From Cavia porcellus (Eukaryota > Chordata > Mammalia > Rodentia > Caviidae), in the NCBI RefSeq assembly GCF_034190915.1, contig NW_026947485.1:32997519-33061518 (forward strand): a stretch of DNA of 64,000 nucleotides. Direction: 5' to 3'. Under the pieces are notes generated by a model. The model was given only the letters and a program-made list of their open reading frames with translations. It ran no database searches and had not been told where the DNA came from. Made by a program: the position numbers and the translations under genes. This document shows positions 23,147-33,204 of the stretch, one piece after another. Every line of letters starts with the position of its first letter. The stretch's first letter is position 1.

Positions 23147-24400
23147 ATCTTTATTTTGAAAAGAATTAAACCAAATGAGAAACAAAACAAAACAAAACAA
23201 AATGGGTTCATTCAAAACAAAAGGATGGACATAGTTCCCAACTTAAAACCACAATACAAGGTGATCTACAATGGTTACCATGATGTCTTTTGTTATCTTT
23301 AATAGAATTGCCCGTATCATCAGGCCCAGTGAAATTGAACATAGCAGTACAGAACAAAATCAATAAAAGCAAAACATTGGAGACATTATAGAACTTTAAA
23401 AGCAGGTAATAGTCCAACGAAAATGAGTGTAATAGTGAATGTGATTTCAGATTAATTGCCTATCCTCTCAGACTTGATACTATCCAAAATAACAGATTCA
23501 GACAAAATCAGTCATGACAAGACAGCGATCTAATGAAACAGATTCAAATAAAATCAGTCAAAACAAAACAGAGAAAGCAATATAGGGCTTCAGATTAAGT
23601 TAATAGGAAATTTAAAAATGCTTACTGTGGTATATACCGCTATCTTTGGTATAGTGGTCTATATCCTCAAATCTACTACAAGTAGACAAATTGGAACAGA
23701 ATATAACCAAACTAAACAGAGCAATGAAAACAATATGGATTTCAAATCATGATACAAGATTAACAATCCTCTGCCTTCCCTTTTTAGACAGTTCCTTCCC
23801 TTTCACTTTCACAGAGTGCACTATACCTTTTGCATCCCACTAACTCCTTTAATTTTTAGATTAGGGATGCAATCCACTATTTACCTAAGTGATTCTGAAG
23901 CTTTATACCCCTGAGCTTAATCTCAAGTTGTATCCATTAACCTACAAAAACCTCAAGGTTTTCCTTCCTTATAGCTGAGTAATTCTCCCCTGTATAAAAG
24001 TATTCTGTTTTTCAGCCAATCTGCAGCTGATGGGCGAGCTACTTGTACTTTTTTCTAGTTCCCTGTCACATAGAGCATTATTTTCTCATCTTTGACTTTC
24101 CATCCACAAACACTTTCAGGTTGATTATATTTCTTATATAGAGCATCTTGATGAACCCTATCTCCTGATCCACTCTACCTGTGTTTATTTTTATTAGTGA
24201 ATCAAGGCCACTCTATGTTCGTGATTATGGCCAACCTTCTCTGCCTCATCTCTGCCAAGCTATTTTTCTGCCATTGGTTTTCCCTTTTTCCCTTTCATTC
24301 CACTGTATAGTAAGCTTTTAAAAGTAGGTTTTCCCTACTTTTCCCTTTCATTCCACTGTCTGCTCCATGCAGTGGGCCACCTTTGCTGCTGTTCCTGAAA
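23147..24400 (-). repeat. 3' UTR of half-L1 copy 3, tandem part at 23147-23760
   Basis: Tandem landmarks on plus are TACCATGATGTCTTTTGTTATC (23276), GTGAATGTGATTTCAGATT (about 23433) and TACTGTGGTATATACC (about 23620), with AACAAAATCAATAAAAGC and CAGATTCAAATAAAATC linking text. The remainder (23760-24400) is single copy and colinear with 54950-55530 of copy 5, for example CCACTAACTCCTT and TTTGCTGCTGTTCCTG. Confidence 0.8.
23921..24000 (-). pseudogene. ORF2 C-terminal relic in the 3' UTR of copy 3
   Basis: Minus-strand translation gives YTGENYSAIRKENLEVFVG, a stop, then WIQLEIKL. This matches the extreme C-terminal part of L1 ORF2p (family pattern M-E-Y-Y-S-A-I-K ... W-M-x-L-E). The same relic appears in copy 5. 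It shows that the 3' region is inherited from an L1 whose ORF2 was deleted internally rather than at its end. Confidence 0.75.
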
Positions 24401-25420
24401 TCATGGTCTTTTTTCTCTCTCTAGAATGTCCTTCAGTATTTTTTGTAGGGTTGGATTAGTGGTCACAAACTCCTCTTTGTCATGGAAGCATCTTGTTTCT
24501 CCATTAATTTTGAGAGATAGTTTTTCAGGGTATATCAATCTGGGTTGGAGGTTATTTTCTTCCAGGGCTTGGAAAACTTCATTCCAAGCTCTTCTTGATT
24601 TGATGGTTTGTGTCAAGAAGTCTGTCATGATTCTGATGGGTTTCCCTTTGTAAGTGATCTGTTTCTTTTCTCTGACAGCTTTTAATATTCTGTTCTTGTG
24701 TTGAATTTCTGGGATCTTGATTATTATATGTCTGGGGTAGATCTATTTTGCTTATAGCTGGCTGGAGTTCTGTATGTCTCATATATCTGAATATTATTTC
24801 CTTTTCCTATGCTTGGGAAGTTTTCTTTAATTATTTCTGTATATAGCCTTTGTGTTTCATTTGTGTTTACCCCTGCTTCTTCACTCACATTTTTTATTTT
24901 TAAGTTATAGATCCTCTTGTCGTCTTCTAGCCTTTGTATTGTTGCTTCCTGATTCCTTGTTATTTTAAAGAGATCTTTCCTTTTGTGATTACACACTGCA
25001 AGCCTGTGTTCAAGGTTTGATATTCTATCTTTAGTTTCTTTCAGGCAGTTTTGACAGCTTTCAATGGAGTTTTTAATTTCCTGGTAATCTCTTTGAATTT
25101 GTTGCATGTATTCTAGATTTTTTTTAATATTCTTCATTGAAGGTTTCTTTCCTTTTCTATGCTCCTCCATTCTTCCATCTGTGTCTTCTTGAGAGGGGCT
25201 TAGCATTTCTTTTTATTATTTTTCTTATATCTTCCTTTACTTGTGTTAGTATTTCTATTTTGAGTTCTTTTATAATGTCAACGATATTTCTTTATGTCAC
25301 ATGCTGTTTCTTCAGAAACTGCAGGTGTGCAACCCCTGATCTCTTTGTATTTGCTTCTCCTGGGCCAGTACCATTTGGATTGGAGGCTGGAGACTTCCTT
25401 TTGTTTCTTCCTTTTGTCAT
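24401..25420 (-). pseudogene. L1-type ORF1 of half-L1 copy 3 (broken)
   Basis: Start ATG at 25418-25420 (MTKGRNKRKSPASN). Basic N-terminus, then a stop in the codon after KKQHVT, then a coiled coil (ETKDRISNLEHRLAV near 25000), an RRM-like region (ENFPSIGKGNNIQIYE, TPASY), a one-base frame shift near 24735, and the C-terminal domain (RRAWNEVFQALEENNLQPRL, YPEKL, EEFVTTNPTLQKILKDIL). About 1,020 bases, close to the usual ~340 residues of mammalian ORF1p, an RNA-binding trimeric chaperone. At least one stop and two frame changes make it inactive. The gene ends at 24401 and the 3' UTR follows without ORF2. Confidence 0.9.
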
Positions 25421-26220
25421 GATTCTGGTTCCAGACAAGTGGATAGTGAGGGCCCCTGGCATTTCCTGTATTGGTTACAAATACTCTGAGGTGTGCTGGC
25501 TAGGGATTGCTGCCCTCTCCAGTCTGCTGGTGATCTCTGAAGTACAAGTAGGGGAGGGGCAAGCTGGCCTCTCCCTTCTGAGGTGGTCAACCACTGGGAG
25601 TCTTCACTACATTAGCATGTGCTGTGCAGACAGGGCCAGTTAGGGATAGCTTCAGGGAAATCTCATCCTTGGCTATTGGATTGCACACAGGGGTGGGACT
25701 CAGTCCAAGAAATTCTCACCAATCTACTCTGCACTAGGAGTGGCTGACTGAAGCTGCTGCAGTTCTGGTTCCAGGCTTATCCTCCCCACTCCAAAATGTC
25801 ACCCAGATAATTGCCCACTCCCACAGGAGGACTGAATTCCCCACACTTACTGTGAGCTGGTACAGATCTCTGAGCCACTGCAAATCTCCAGTCTGCTGCT
25901 CCCTTCTGTGACCACATCCTCCTTTTGAAGCCCTTGGACCTGCCAACTCCCAACTTCACTGTGACCCTGCATCTTTGGATTCCAGTGGTGTTTTGTACAC
26001 AGTGGGAAAGGCTCTGATGAGAGTGCATCTGGCTACAGACTCTCATCCATGCTTTTCTTTTTTCTTTCTTTACTTTATTTTCACTTTAGTTTCTTCCTGG
26101 GTTGAGAGGATCCATCTCCTTCCATCTGGTCTTCTCCAGAATGCTTTATTCCAGCATTTGAGTTGTTTTTCTCATTGAGGCTCTTTACTTTGCTGCTTAT
26201 TGATTCACCATCTTCCAAGA
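25421..26220 (-). promoter_or_regulatory. 5' UTR of half-L1 copy 3
   Basis: About 800 bases, richer in G+C than the surroundings, ending just before the ORF1 ATG. L1 5' UTRs carry an internal Pol II promoter; that function here is by family analogy. ORFs on either strand in this part (25137-25643, 25734-25946, 25777-26046) are incidental. Confidence 0.6.
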
Positions 26221-26237
26221 TTCTTGTTATGTTTTTT
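26221..26237. repeat. TSD of half-L1 copy 3 (right)
   Basis: TTCTTGTTATGTTTTTT; pairs with 23130-23146. Reading across the two duplications restores the continuity of the piggyBac 3' array. Confidence 0.85.
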
Positions 26238-26254
26238 CAAGAGTTTATACTATG

Positions 26255-27793
26255 TTCAACAATGTGCACTTAATAGGTAAATAAGATATAAATGAAATAA
26301 AATATCAAATGTTTAATAAGTGTTTAGAATAGACATTCATTTTTTCATATCAGCTGTGTACTTGCTTACAAAACGTAAGATATGACATCAGAAATAAAAA
26401 CCTATATGAATGAAGGTGAAAATATCAATAGAATTTCATAATAAAAATAATCTTTGTTTCAACTGTCTCATCCAAGGCAGACTTCAAACATGAAAATTGC
26501 ATGCTCCATACACAAGTATCACTTACACTTACAGCATGTATGTTTTGTTTTTCTGTTCTTTCTTGTAGGTACAACTGGTTTTCCTGTTGTCATGGTAGGT
26601 CTTTGAGTTATTACACCTACCTTTTCATTGTGTAGTCCACAATTTTTAGTTCAATTCTCTGAATAGAAAAATGTTGTTTTTCCTCTGTTGTAAATGATCT
26701 CTTTGCATTCTAGTACCAGTCCTCTAAGAACATTTTCAATAGTATGTTTCACTTCTTATTTTATTTGTAGATTATAAAACCATGGCACACATGTTTAGGA
26801 TCAAGTAAAACACAACTATTGGCCAATGTTTTGTGTTTCAAGTTGCTGCATCATAGTTGCTGCATAACTGACAACATCACTCCATCTTTGGTTTTGCTAT
26901 AGAAAGTTTCTAACTCAGGCTTCCATTTTTCTGAGGTTTCTCTATCAATATTTTTACCGTGATGCAATGTGGACACCAGCATTACAAGTTTGTTTTTCCC
27001 TGTCACATACAAGATCAATGTAAATCTTTGTGAAATCCAAAGATTGTCCTGTATAATTCTCTGTTTTTAAATTGCAATATTTCATTTTGAATTTGTGCTT
27101 TGTTCCTGTGTATACTTTCTGTGCTGCTCAAGTTGTGCTCTGTTAGCAAATATAGCATCAGTTGGAAACTGGTAAATCAATTGTTAGATGCCACATTCTG
27201 ATTAGTTTTAGAGATGGCAACAATGAGTCTGTTCACATCATTTGGCTTATTACTATATGGATAAAGACTTGATGGTCTAGTTCCAGGATAAATTTATAAA
27301 TTGAAATGTCTTTGCATCTACACAGTGATAATTTTTTTATGACATGTTTTGACCCATTGCTTTTCCATAAGTCTTTTACATTCTCATAATTACCATGAGA
27401 AATCCCTGCTAAGTACAGCAGACCTTTGAATGCTTTTAGTTCAGTTAATGAGGAGTTATAATAAATACATTTTTCAATATGGCTATTGATGTATTTCATC
27501 TGTAATAATTTCCAACACTGAATGACAGTGCTGGCCTTCTGTCTAATAAATTTCACTCCTGCCAATGGCATCATTATATTTTTGGATCTAGTTCTAACAC
27601 TGAATTTTTCTACTTGATTGTGTGAATATTTCACAACATTTCAACTAGTCAAATATGTGCTCACATTGCTATTGTCTTTGTTATTTGAATTGAGGAGGTC
27701 TGCATTCCCTATGTCTGTATCTGTCAATACATGTTCCATTTTACTGTGACAGGAATTTTGGTTCACATGGCCAGTGTCAAAGTCATCATCATT

Positions 27794-27829
<36 letters not shown>

Positions 27830-27905
27830 TACACCAACACTACTCTTCTATTATGAAAACATGTATTTTACCATAATGGATCATTTTCATCATTCATGCA
27901 TGGGT
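26255..27905 (-). pseudogene. piggyBac-type transposase pseudogene
   Basis: Cut-and-paste DNA transposase relic of the piggyBac (PGBD, DDE_Tnp_1_7) family. In protein order: an acidic tract of Asp codons from (ATC)n at 27783-27829; SVRTRSKNIMMPLAGVKF; the family-typical ELKAFKGLLYLAGISHGNYE followed by V-K-D-L-W; after frame breaks LLTEHNLS; TIFGFHKD; TRNTKHWPIVVFYLIL near 26800-26850 (family W-P-x-V-V-F-Y); and a Cys-rich C-terminus (KTKHTCCKCK, a stop, then YLCMEH) at 26480-26600. The third catalytic Asp context (G-G-V-D) is degraded. The one intact piece is the 133-codon ORF 27233-27634. Terminal inverted repeats and TTAA sites could not be fixed. Confidence 0.8.
27783..27829 (+). repeat. 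(ATC)n microsatellite
   Basis: Imperfect ATC run; on minus it reads as Asp codons inside the transposase N-terminal acidic region, so it probably expanded from real coding Asp repeats. Confidence 0.95.
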
Positions 27906-28625
27906 AATATGATGATTCACTTTTGACTCTGTCAAAACCTACAAATCTGGTTTTTCATGTACTATTGCATTAGCCTGGGCTACTTCTGCCAGAAAAGTTA
28001 AAACAAAGTTTTAAAAAATAAATCCTAGATTCATGTGAGTGTATTATAAACTTGTGATGCTTAGGTAAACATATACAAAACCTGTTGGAGCATCACATAG
28101 GTGTAAGCCCTGTTTGACACTTTTGCACACATACCTACACCTTGTCTTTCATCATACCAAATAGATAAAAACAACAATTGCTTCCTGTGCCCCCTAGAAA
28201 CTACCACTGGGATGCACAGTCAGCTAGTATTATGTTAAAGTAAAAGTCTACAGTAGAAAGGTAAAGGATATGTTTGTGGAACCAGTGTTATTTAATCTTA
28301 CTCACTATCCAGGCCAAAGCATGTCTGGGATGCAGACAAACAGGACTTAGCAGAAAGGGACCTCAAGTAGCAATCAACTCACTGGATATGACTTGGTGGC
28401 CTCAAGAAGGGAATTTGAACTTCCTTCCAACTTTGTTCTCCAAATGTAGGTGCACAGATACTTGTTTCCTAAAAAAATGACTCCTAACTTCTTTTAGGTG
28501 GGCTTCTGGATTGTTTCTTCCATCAGTCAGTTTTCCACTGAAATGCCAGCTAAAAGAAGGCTGTCCTTGATCTTTTGAACAAAACCAAACCTCTGCTATA
28601 CTGTTAGTCTCTATTGTTTAGCTAG
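27905..28625. other. Unassigned; probable piggyBac 5' flank then unique DNA
   Basis: The first 300 bases may include the 5' end of the piggyBac element on minus. TTAA occurs near 27997 and 28234, but no terminal inverted repeat could be matched. No gene. Confidence 0.35.
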
Positions 28626-28629
28626 TTTA

Positions 28630-29005
28630 CTATGTTTTCTGATATTTGTAACTAAATACCCAAGACTGTATCTTTTATGAAGAAATAAGTTTATTTTGGC
28701 TCATAGTCTTAAAGGTCCAGGATTGAAAGGCTACATTTCATCTGATGATGACTTCCTTCTGGCAAGTCCCAAGGTGATGCAGAGCATCTCATAATGAGGA
28801 CAGAAAAGCGCAAGTGTATGTGTCTTTTCCGATCTTTCTTATGAAGCTACAGGGATTCCATCAGAGTTAAAGTGCTAATAGTAATCATCTTCCAAAGTTT
28901 CCACCTCTAACACTGTAGTCAAATTTGGTTTCTATTCTCTTAATTCCTTACAACAGAGATTAAACTTGGATCAGTCAATCCTTGAAGGACACACTCAAAC
29001 CACAT
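28630..29005 (-). mobile_element. MaLR-type LTR, antisense
   Basis: Plus-strand order: CTGATATTTGTAACTAAATACC, AATAAGTTTATTTTGGCTCA, GGTGATGCAGAGCATCTC, ACTGTAGTCAAATTTGG, AAGGACACACTCAAACCACA. Confidence 0.65.
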
Positions 29006-30380
29006 GCAAGTCATAGCACTGGCTTTGCATTTCTTCCTAGAATTGCTTTGGCATTATGGAATAGCTTGGCATTATATACATTTTCCATCTTCCATGCAGA
29101 AATGAATGCACTTTGAGACTCAGAACTTTGCTTTATTTACTAACAGATTCCTAGAACTCAGAACATGGTTAATGGCCAATAATGCAACTTTTTAGCAGAC
29201 TGTACAGCGCTACTATGAGGGCACTTGTATGACAACCAATGTTTTGGGAAGCCTGTCTTTCTGTGTCCCACTTCTGTGTTTTGCTCATTTCCTGCTGGGG
29301 TCACTGTGCCAACTGGAATGGATGGTGATAGCAACAAAATGCAAGCAGAAGGGCAAAGGGGGAATGCCTTAATTATGGCATAATTTTATTCCTACAACCT
29401 ATCCTCATGGAAATTTTAAACCTTAGCTCATCAACATTTGCAAACCATACGACTGTTTAGGTGTTAGAGTCGAAGCTCTGGGGAGTAGAAGTCTTTGAAG
29501 CTAGGAGAGAAATATATAAAATTCAGATCATATGCTATTTGTTCAGCTTCAGTTACAAATGACTTAGCAAAACAAAGTTTAAAGTTCCCAACTGAGCATT
29601 TAAGATAAAAATAGAATTTTGAAGGAAGCATAACATCTTCCATGGCAAGAAGGAATAAGAAGGTAATGAGCCTTTTCTGAGAAATGGCAGGATGGAACAA
29701 TCCAAGGTGCTTGTCCAAGGTGACTAAGAATGTGTGTGAGAAACTGGAAAACTCCAGCTACCAGTAACCTGCCTGCTCTTCCAGTACCAAGGATGATAGA
29801 CAGCAAGGGTATATGTTTGGCTACAAATGAGTCTTGAGTTCTAGTATGCCCAGTGAGCTAAGTGGGAAGATATTGCTTAATCATGGTTATTTTAACTTGA
29901 ATGTTTATTTCCCTATACTTTTATTAGTTAAAAGGAAGCCTCATTTTTCCCACTACTTTGTTCATTCTATCATTGGCTGTAATAGAACACATATAAGATG
30001 TGAGTGATCTAAACTATACCTCTGGGAGGGACAACAAAGAGCTGTAACATGTCTGAGATGCAAAGTGGTAAAGCTATACTGAAAGACTGAGGATTGTTAT
30101 CTTATTGCTTTTAGTCTTGGTGCAACTTTGTACATGCTGTTCTTGCTCCCGAGAATGACATTCCTCCAGTGTGGTGGTCTGATCCCATGTGATGCCTATA
30201 TAGTTGTCCCTCATATTGAGTAAACCCCCTCAATTATCTTTCTTCCCCAAATGGAAGTAAATGCCTTTTCCTTCAATTTTTGCAGCACTTTCTTTATACT
30301 CTTATTGCAGACTCTAACAGACACTGCAAGTAAGTGTTTTTCCAGGGTAAACAAACACATGAGTCTTCTCCATTCTATGA
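29005..30380. other. Unassigned sequence
   Basis: No recognised repeat or gene. Minus-strand ORFs of 68-84 codons at 29464-29806 carry no motif. Confidence 0.4.
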
Positions 30381-30388
30381 CCTTTAGT

Positions 30389-30411
30389 GAGCCAAGCACA
30401 GTGCTTGGCTC
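30389..30411. repeat. Perfect short inverted repeat
   Basis: Arms GAGCCAAGCA and TGCTTGGCTC separated by CAG: ten perfect base pairs with a three-base loop. Confidence 0.9.
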
Positions 30412-30648
30412 AGAAAGGAAACAAATGAGTGAGGTACTGGTCATCCATAATAAGAATGGATTAACCATCATTCCAATTTTATGGCAAATTCTCCCATGTT
30501 GCTGTCTGTTCAAATGGTCTAATGCTGCCTCTCTGCCCACAGGTGGGGTCGCTGCAGGGGATGATATTGCCCAGAGAAGCTGAGATGGTAATGGCATCCT
30601 GACTTCTATTGATGGGATCTTTGGTACGTGATACACCACCACATTTAT

Positions 30649-30957
30649 TTACCTTTTAGCAACTTTTCCTAGACCCCACAGGCTCACTGTTTGATCTCTT
30701 GATATAGAGTTGTAGGAGGCAGGAGTCTGGGCTCTACTTACTATTACTCTTTGCCCATTTTTGATGACATATTCTGCAGCAGCACAGAGCAGCTCATCCT
30801 GCTCCTTTGAAGTAATTTTCCCTGTTGTCCTGAACCTGTGCCCTCTTAAAATGGCAACCATGTGTCTTTGAGTGTCTCTGGCCTGCCTGGAACCAGAAGG
30901 CACTGCCATACATCCCAGAACAACTCCATCAGGATTTTGGGTCAAGGTGATGAGCAA
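30649..30957 (-). other. 102-codon ORF, unrecognised
   Basis: An open frame starting MLITLTQNPDGVVLGCMAVP with mixed, non-repetitive composition (for example RHMVAILRGHRFRTTGKIT and SKEQDELLCAAAEYVIKNG). It reads more like ordinary protein than the compositional ORFs around it, and a further minus-strand open stretch lies downstream (30211-30642). I recognise no family. It could be an old retrocopy, an exon, or chance. Confidence 0.25.
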
Positions 30958-31870
30958 GCTGCCCTGCGCATAGGGAATTTTTCCACTCAGCTTGACTTCT
31001 TATACAGTGGTTCAAAGTAGAGAAAATCTGCATTTACTAACTCCATTAACAGGCCCTTAAACTAATCTAACAAAACCTTTCTAAGAGTATCTTATTAGGT
31101 AGTGGAGATATCATTAGGTCAAACTCACTAATTCAGACATTCTCCAAGTAGGTGTGGAATGTTTCTGTAAGGATTTGTTGCTGAGTCTGAGCACAATGAG
31201 CTCAAATGCCCTTCGTAGAGAAAAACCCATTGATCGTGTCCATCCTTTATAAACTCAGTGGGCCTTTGTAAAGCCCAGTTACCTGCTAGCCAAGCAAAGG
31301 TGCTGGTTTCTCAAATTTGCCTTTCAATGATTGGTTTCTTACTCTAAAAAATGTAAGAAATTACTAGGTCAATGGAAGAGATATGCTGTCACTGGGGTGC
31401 TGTGTTTTAGGATCTTTGAAACTTGTGGATACATGGAGGAGTATGAATGACACAAAATGGCCATAAGAGCCCTGTCTTCTGGCCACCTCTGCCACCACCT
31501 ATCTGTCTGGCTGTGGACACATCACCTCACTTCACTGAGCTTGATTCTCATAGGAGGTGAAAGTTTCTATCACTAACGACCCAAGCATGAAGGAGGCATC
31601 AGAGACTCTAACTTCCTGCCTATGCGAGAAGGTTCCCCCCTACCACAATGAGCAAGGTCTGAGTTGTCCAGGTCTTTTTCCAGCCCTGTGCTCTTAGGAT
31701 TACCACTCTCACAGCCTGGGATTCAGTGCTAGTTCTGGAATAGTGAGGTGCAAAAGACTATCAAAGCTTGTTTGTTTTCTCTGAAAAGACAAGTCTATTT
31801 TCAATTTCATGGATGAAATTAAATAGAGAATGGTGTATAAATGACAGAGAAAAGCATTTCTCTAAATTCA
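30957..31870. other. Unassigned sequence
   Basis: No recognised feature. Confidence 0.4.
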
Positions 31871-32222
31871 TTCTGTTGCTATAACTGAATATTAAAGACC
31901 AGGGACTTTGTAGACTAGGTATATAGCCCCTGGGGCTGGCGGCCTCATGGTCCAAGAGCAATGGCACCAGACTCTCCCCAGCCACTGATGAGTCTTCTTG
32001 CTGTGTCATACTCTGGGGTATCGCATGGAGAGATGCGCCCATGTACCAGCTCTGCGTCTCTCTTTTTACAAAACTGCCAGTGCCCCTGTGTGGCATCCCA
32101 TGCTCCATCCTCATAATTTCATCCAATATCAATTACTCCTCAAAGCCTGAACCTTAGCATATGAATTTGGCAATGAAGATCCTGACATATGAACTTTGGA
32201 GGCACACATTCAAACCATAGCA
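31870..32222 (-). mobile_element. MaLR-type LTR, antisense
   Basis: Begins with TGTTGCTATAACTGAATATT and ends AACTTTGGAGGCACACATTC then AAACCATAGC, the antisense LTR start. The 123-codon ORF at 31761-32132 lies in it and is not a gene. Confidence 0.65.
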
Positions 32223-32337
32223 AATACCAACAAACACACTATCCACATAAAAATAAATTTCATAAAACACTTTCCACTACTAGAAACCTGGTTAGCCAGG
32301 CTGCAATGACAAGCAATAATACCACACTGAAAGCCAG

Positions 32338-32520
32338 GTACCTATTTTGAGTACTTAACAGGTGCCAGACATAGTGCTAGCACTTTACCATGCATTATCT
32401 CACAGAATTTCACAAGAGCATTTCAAAGTATACCTATTCCCATTCTAAGATGAAGCTATTGGGTCCACAAGTCCAGTATAACTTCTAAGTCACAGCATAA
32501 ACTATGAGTAATGTAAACTG
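32338..32520 (-). repeat. MIR SINE, antisense
   Basis: GTACTTAACAGGTGCCAGAC, ATAGTGCTAGCACTTTACC, TGCATTATCTCACAGAATTTC, then CCCATTCTAAGATGAAG follows antisense MIR order. Ancient and diverged. Confidence 0.65.
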
Positions 32521-32689
32521 ATCTCCACCGTAGGGTTTTTACCCACCACAGTGACCCAACCTTACTGACAACCTCCTTTTTCTATCATAAACTGGGGGTA
32601 AACCTCAGTGTTAACATAGATCTGCTATTGGTGACCCTGAGGGTGTAAATTTAGGGTTGAAAATGCTTTGAGAGCTGAGTGGGAAAAGA

Positions 32690-32880
32690 CTTCAGATTAT
32701 CAGGTAAGAGAAGAGACTGAGGATGGTGAGTCCTTGGCATCTAACCCTAATTCTGAAACCCGCAGCAGCGTGACTCTGGGCGAGCCCCCGACCTCTCTCA
32801 GGTGCCTCGAGATGAAATGCGCATCCCAGTTGAAGGCAGAATGGTGCCCGGTGTGAATGGTAACTTGCTACTGTCGCTGT
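32690..32880 (+). repeat. MIR SINE, sense
   Basis: GTGACTCTGGGCGAGCCCCC followed by GACCTCTCTCAGGTGCCTCG and AGATGAAATGC matches the MIR core (TGTGACCTTGGGC ... CCTCTCTG ... CCTCA). Higher CpG than usual for a MIR. Confidence 0.6.
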
Positions 32881-33204
32881 TGTCATCCTGTTCCAAGGGC
32901 TTGAACCATTACCAGAAACATGACAAGCTTTAAAATATTTCCTGTGTCATATTGTGAAAAGGCTGTCTCCTCTTTCCTTTAACTATTCATTTGGGTTTCT
33001 TTTTCTTCATAGAGGAGGTAGAAAGAGGTTTCTCCCCCTCTCTCCCCATCACACACATTTTAATTAAGGTATCTTTCTAGAAGGAATACTTTAATCCAAA
33101 ATGATCACTTTGATACTCAAAGAGACACATTTGGAGGCTACTTGGCGAAGGGAATTAAAGACAGAGAAGCTGAATAAATAGCAAGCAAAATGTTAATGTT
33201 TTGG

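Larger units (their letters stand above)
23147..26220 (-). mobile_element. Full-length half-L1 (HAL1-like) element, copy 3
   Basis: A complete insertion of 3,074 bases on the minus strand bounded by a 17-bp duplication. Element order: 5' UTR about 800 bases (26220-25421) beginning TCTTGGAAGATGGTGAATC; ORF1 25420-24401; 3' UTR 24400-23147 with an ORF2 C-terminal relic (23921-24000) and ~150 bp tandem units ending in an A-rich tail (T-rich on plus). There is no endonuclease or reverse transcriptase sequence, although both ends are present. This is the layout of HAL1 elements, which descend from L1 by loss of ORF2 and rely on ORF2p from autonomous L1. Confidence 0.88.

Noticed and set aside
25137..25643. 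168-codon plus-strand ORF
   Set aside because: It is antisense to the half-L1 ORF1 and 5' UTR.
31761..32132. 123-codon minus-strand ORF
   Set aside because: It lies within an antisense MaLR-type LTR and has no protein motif.
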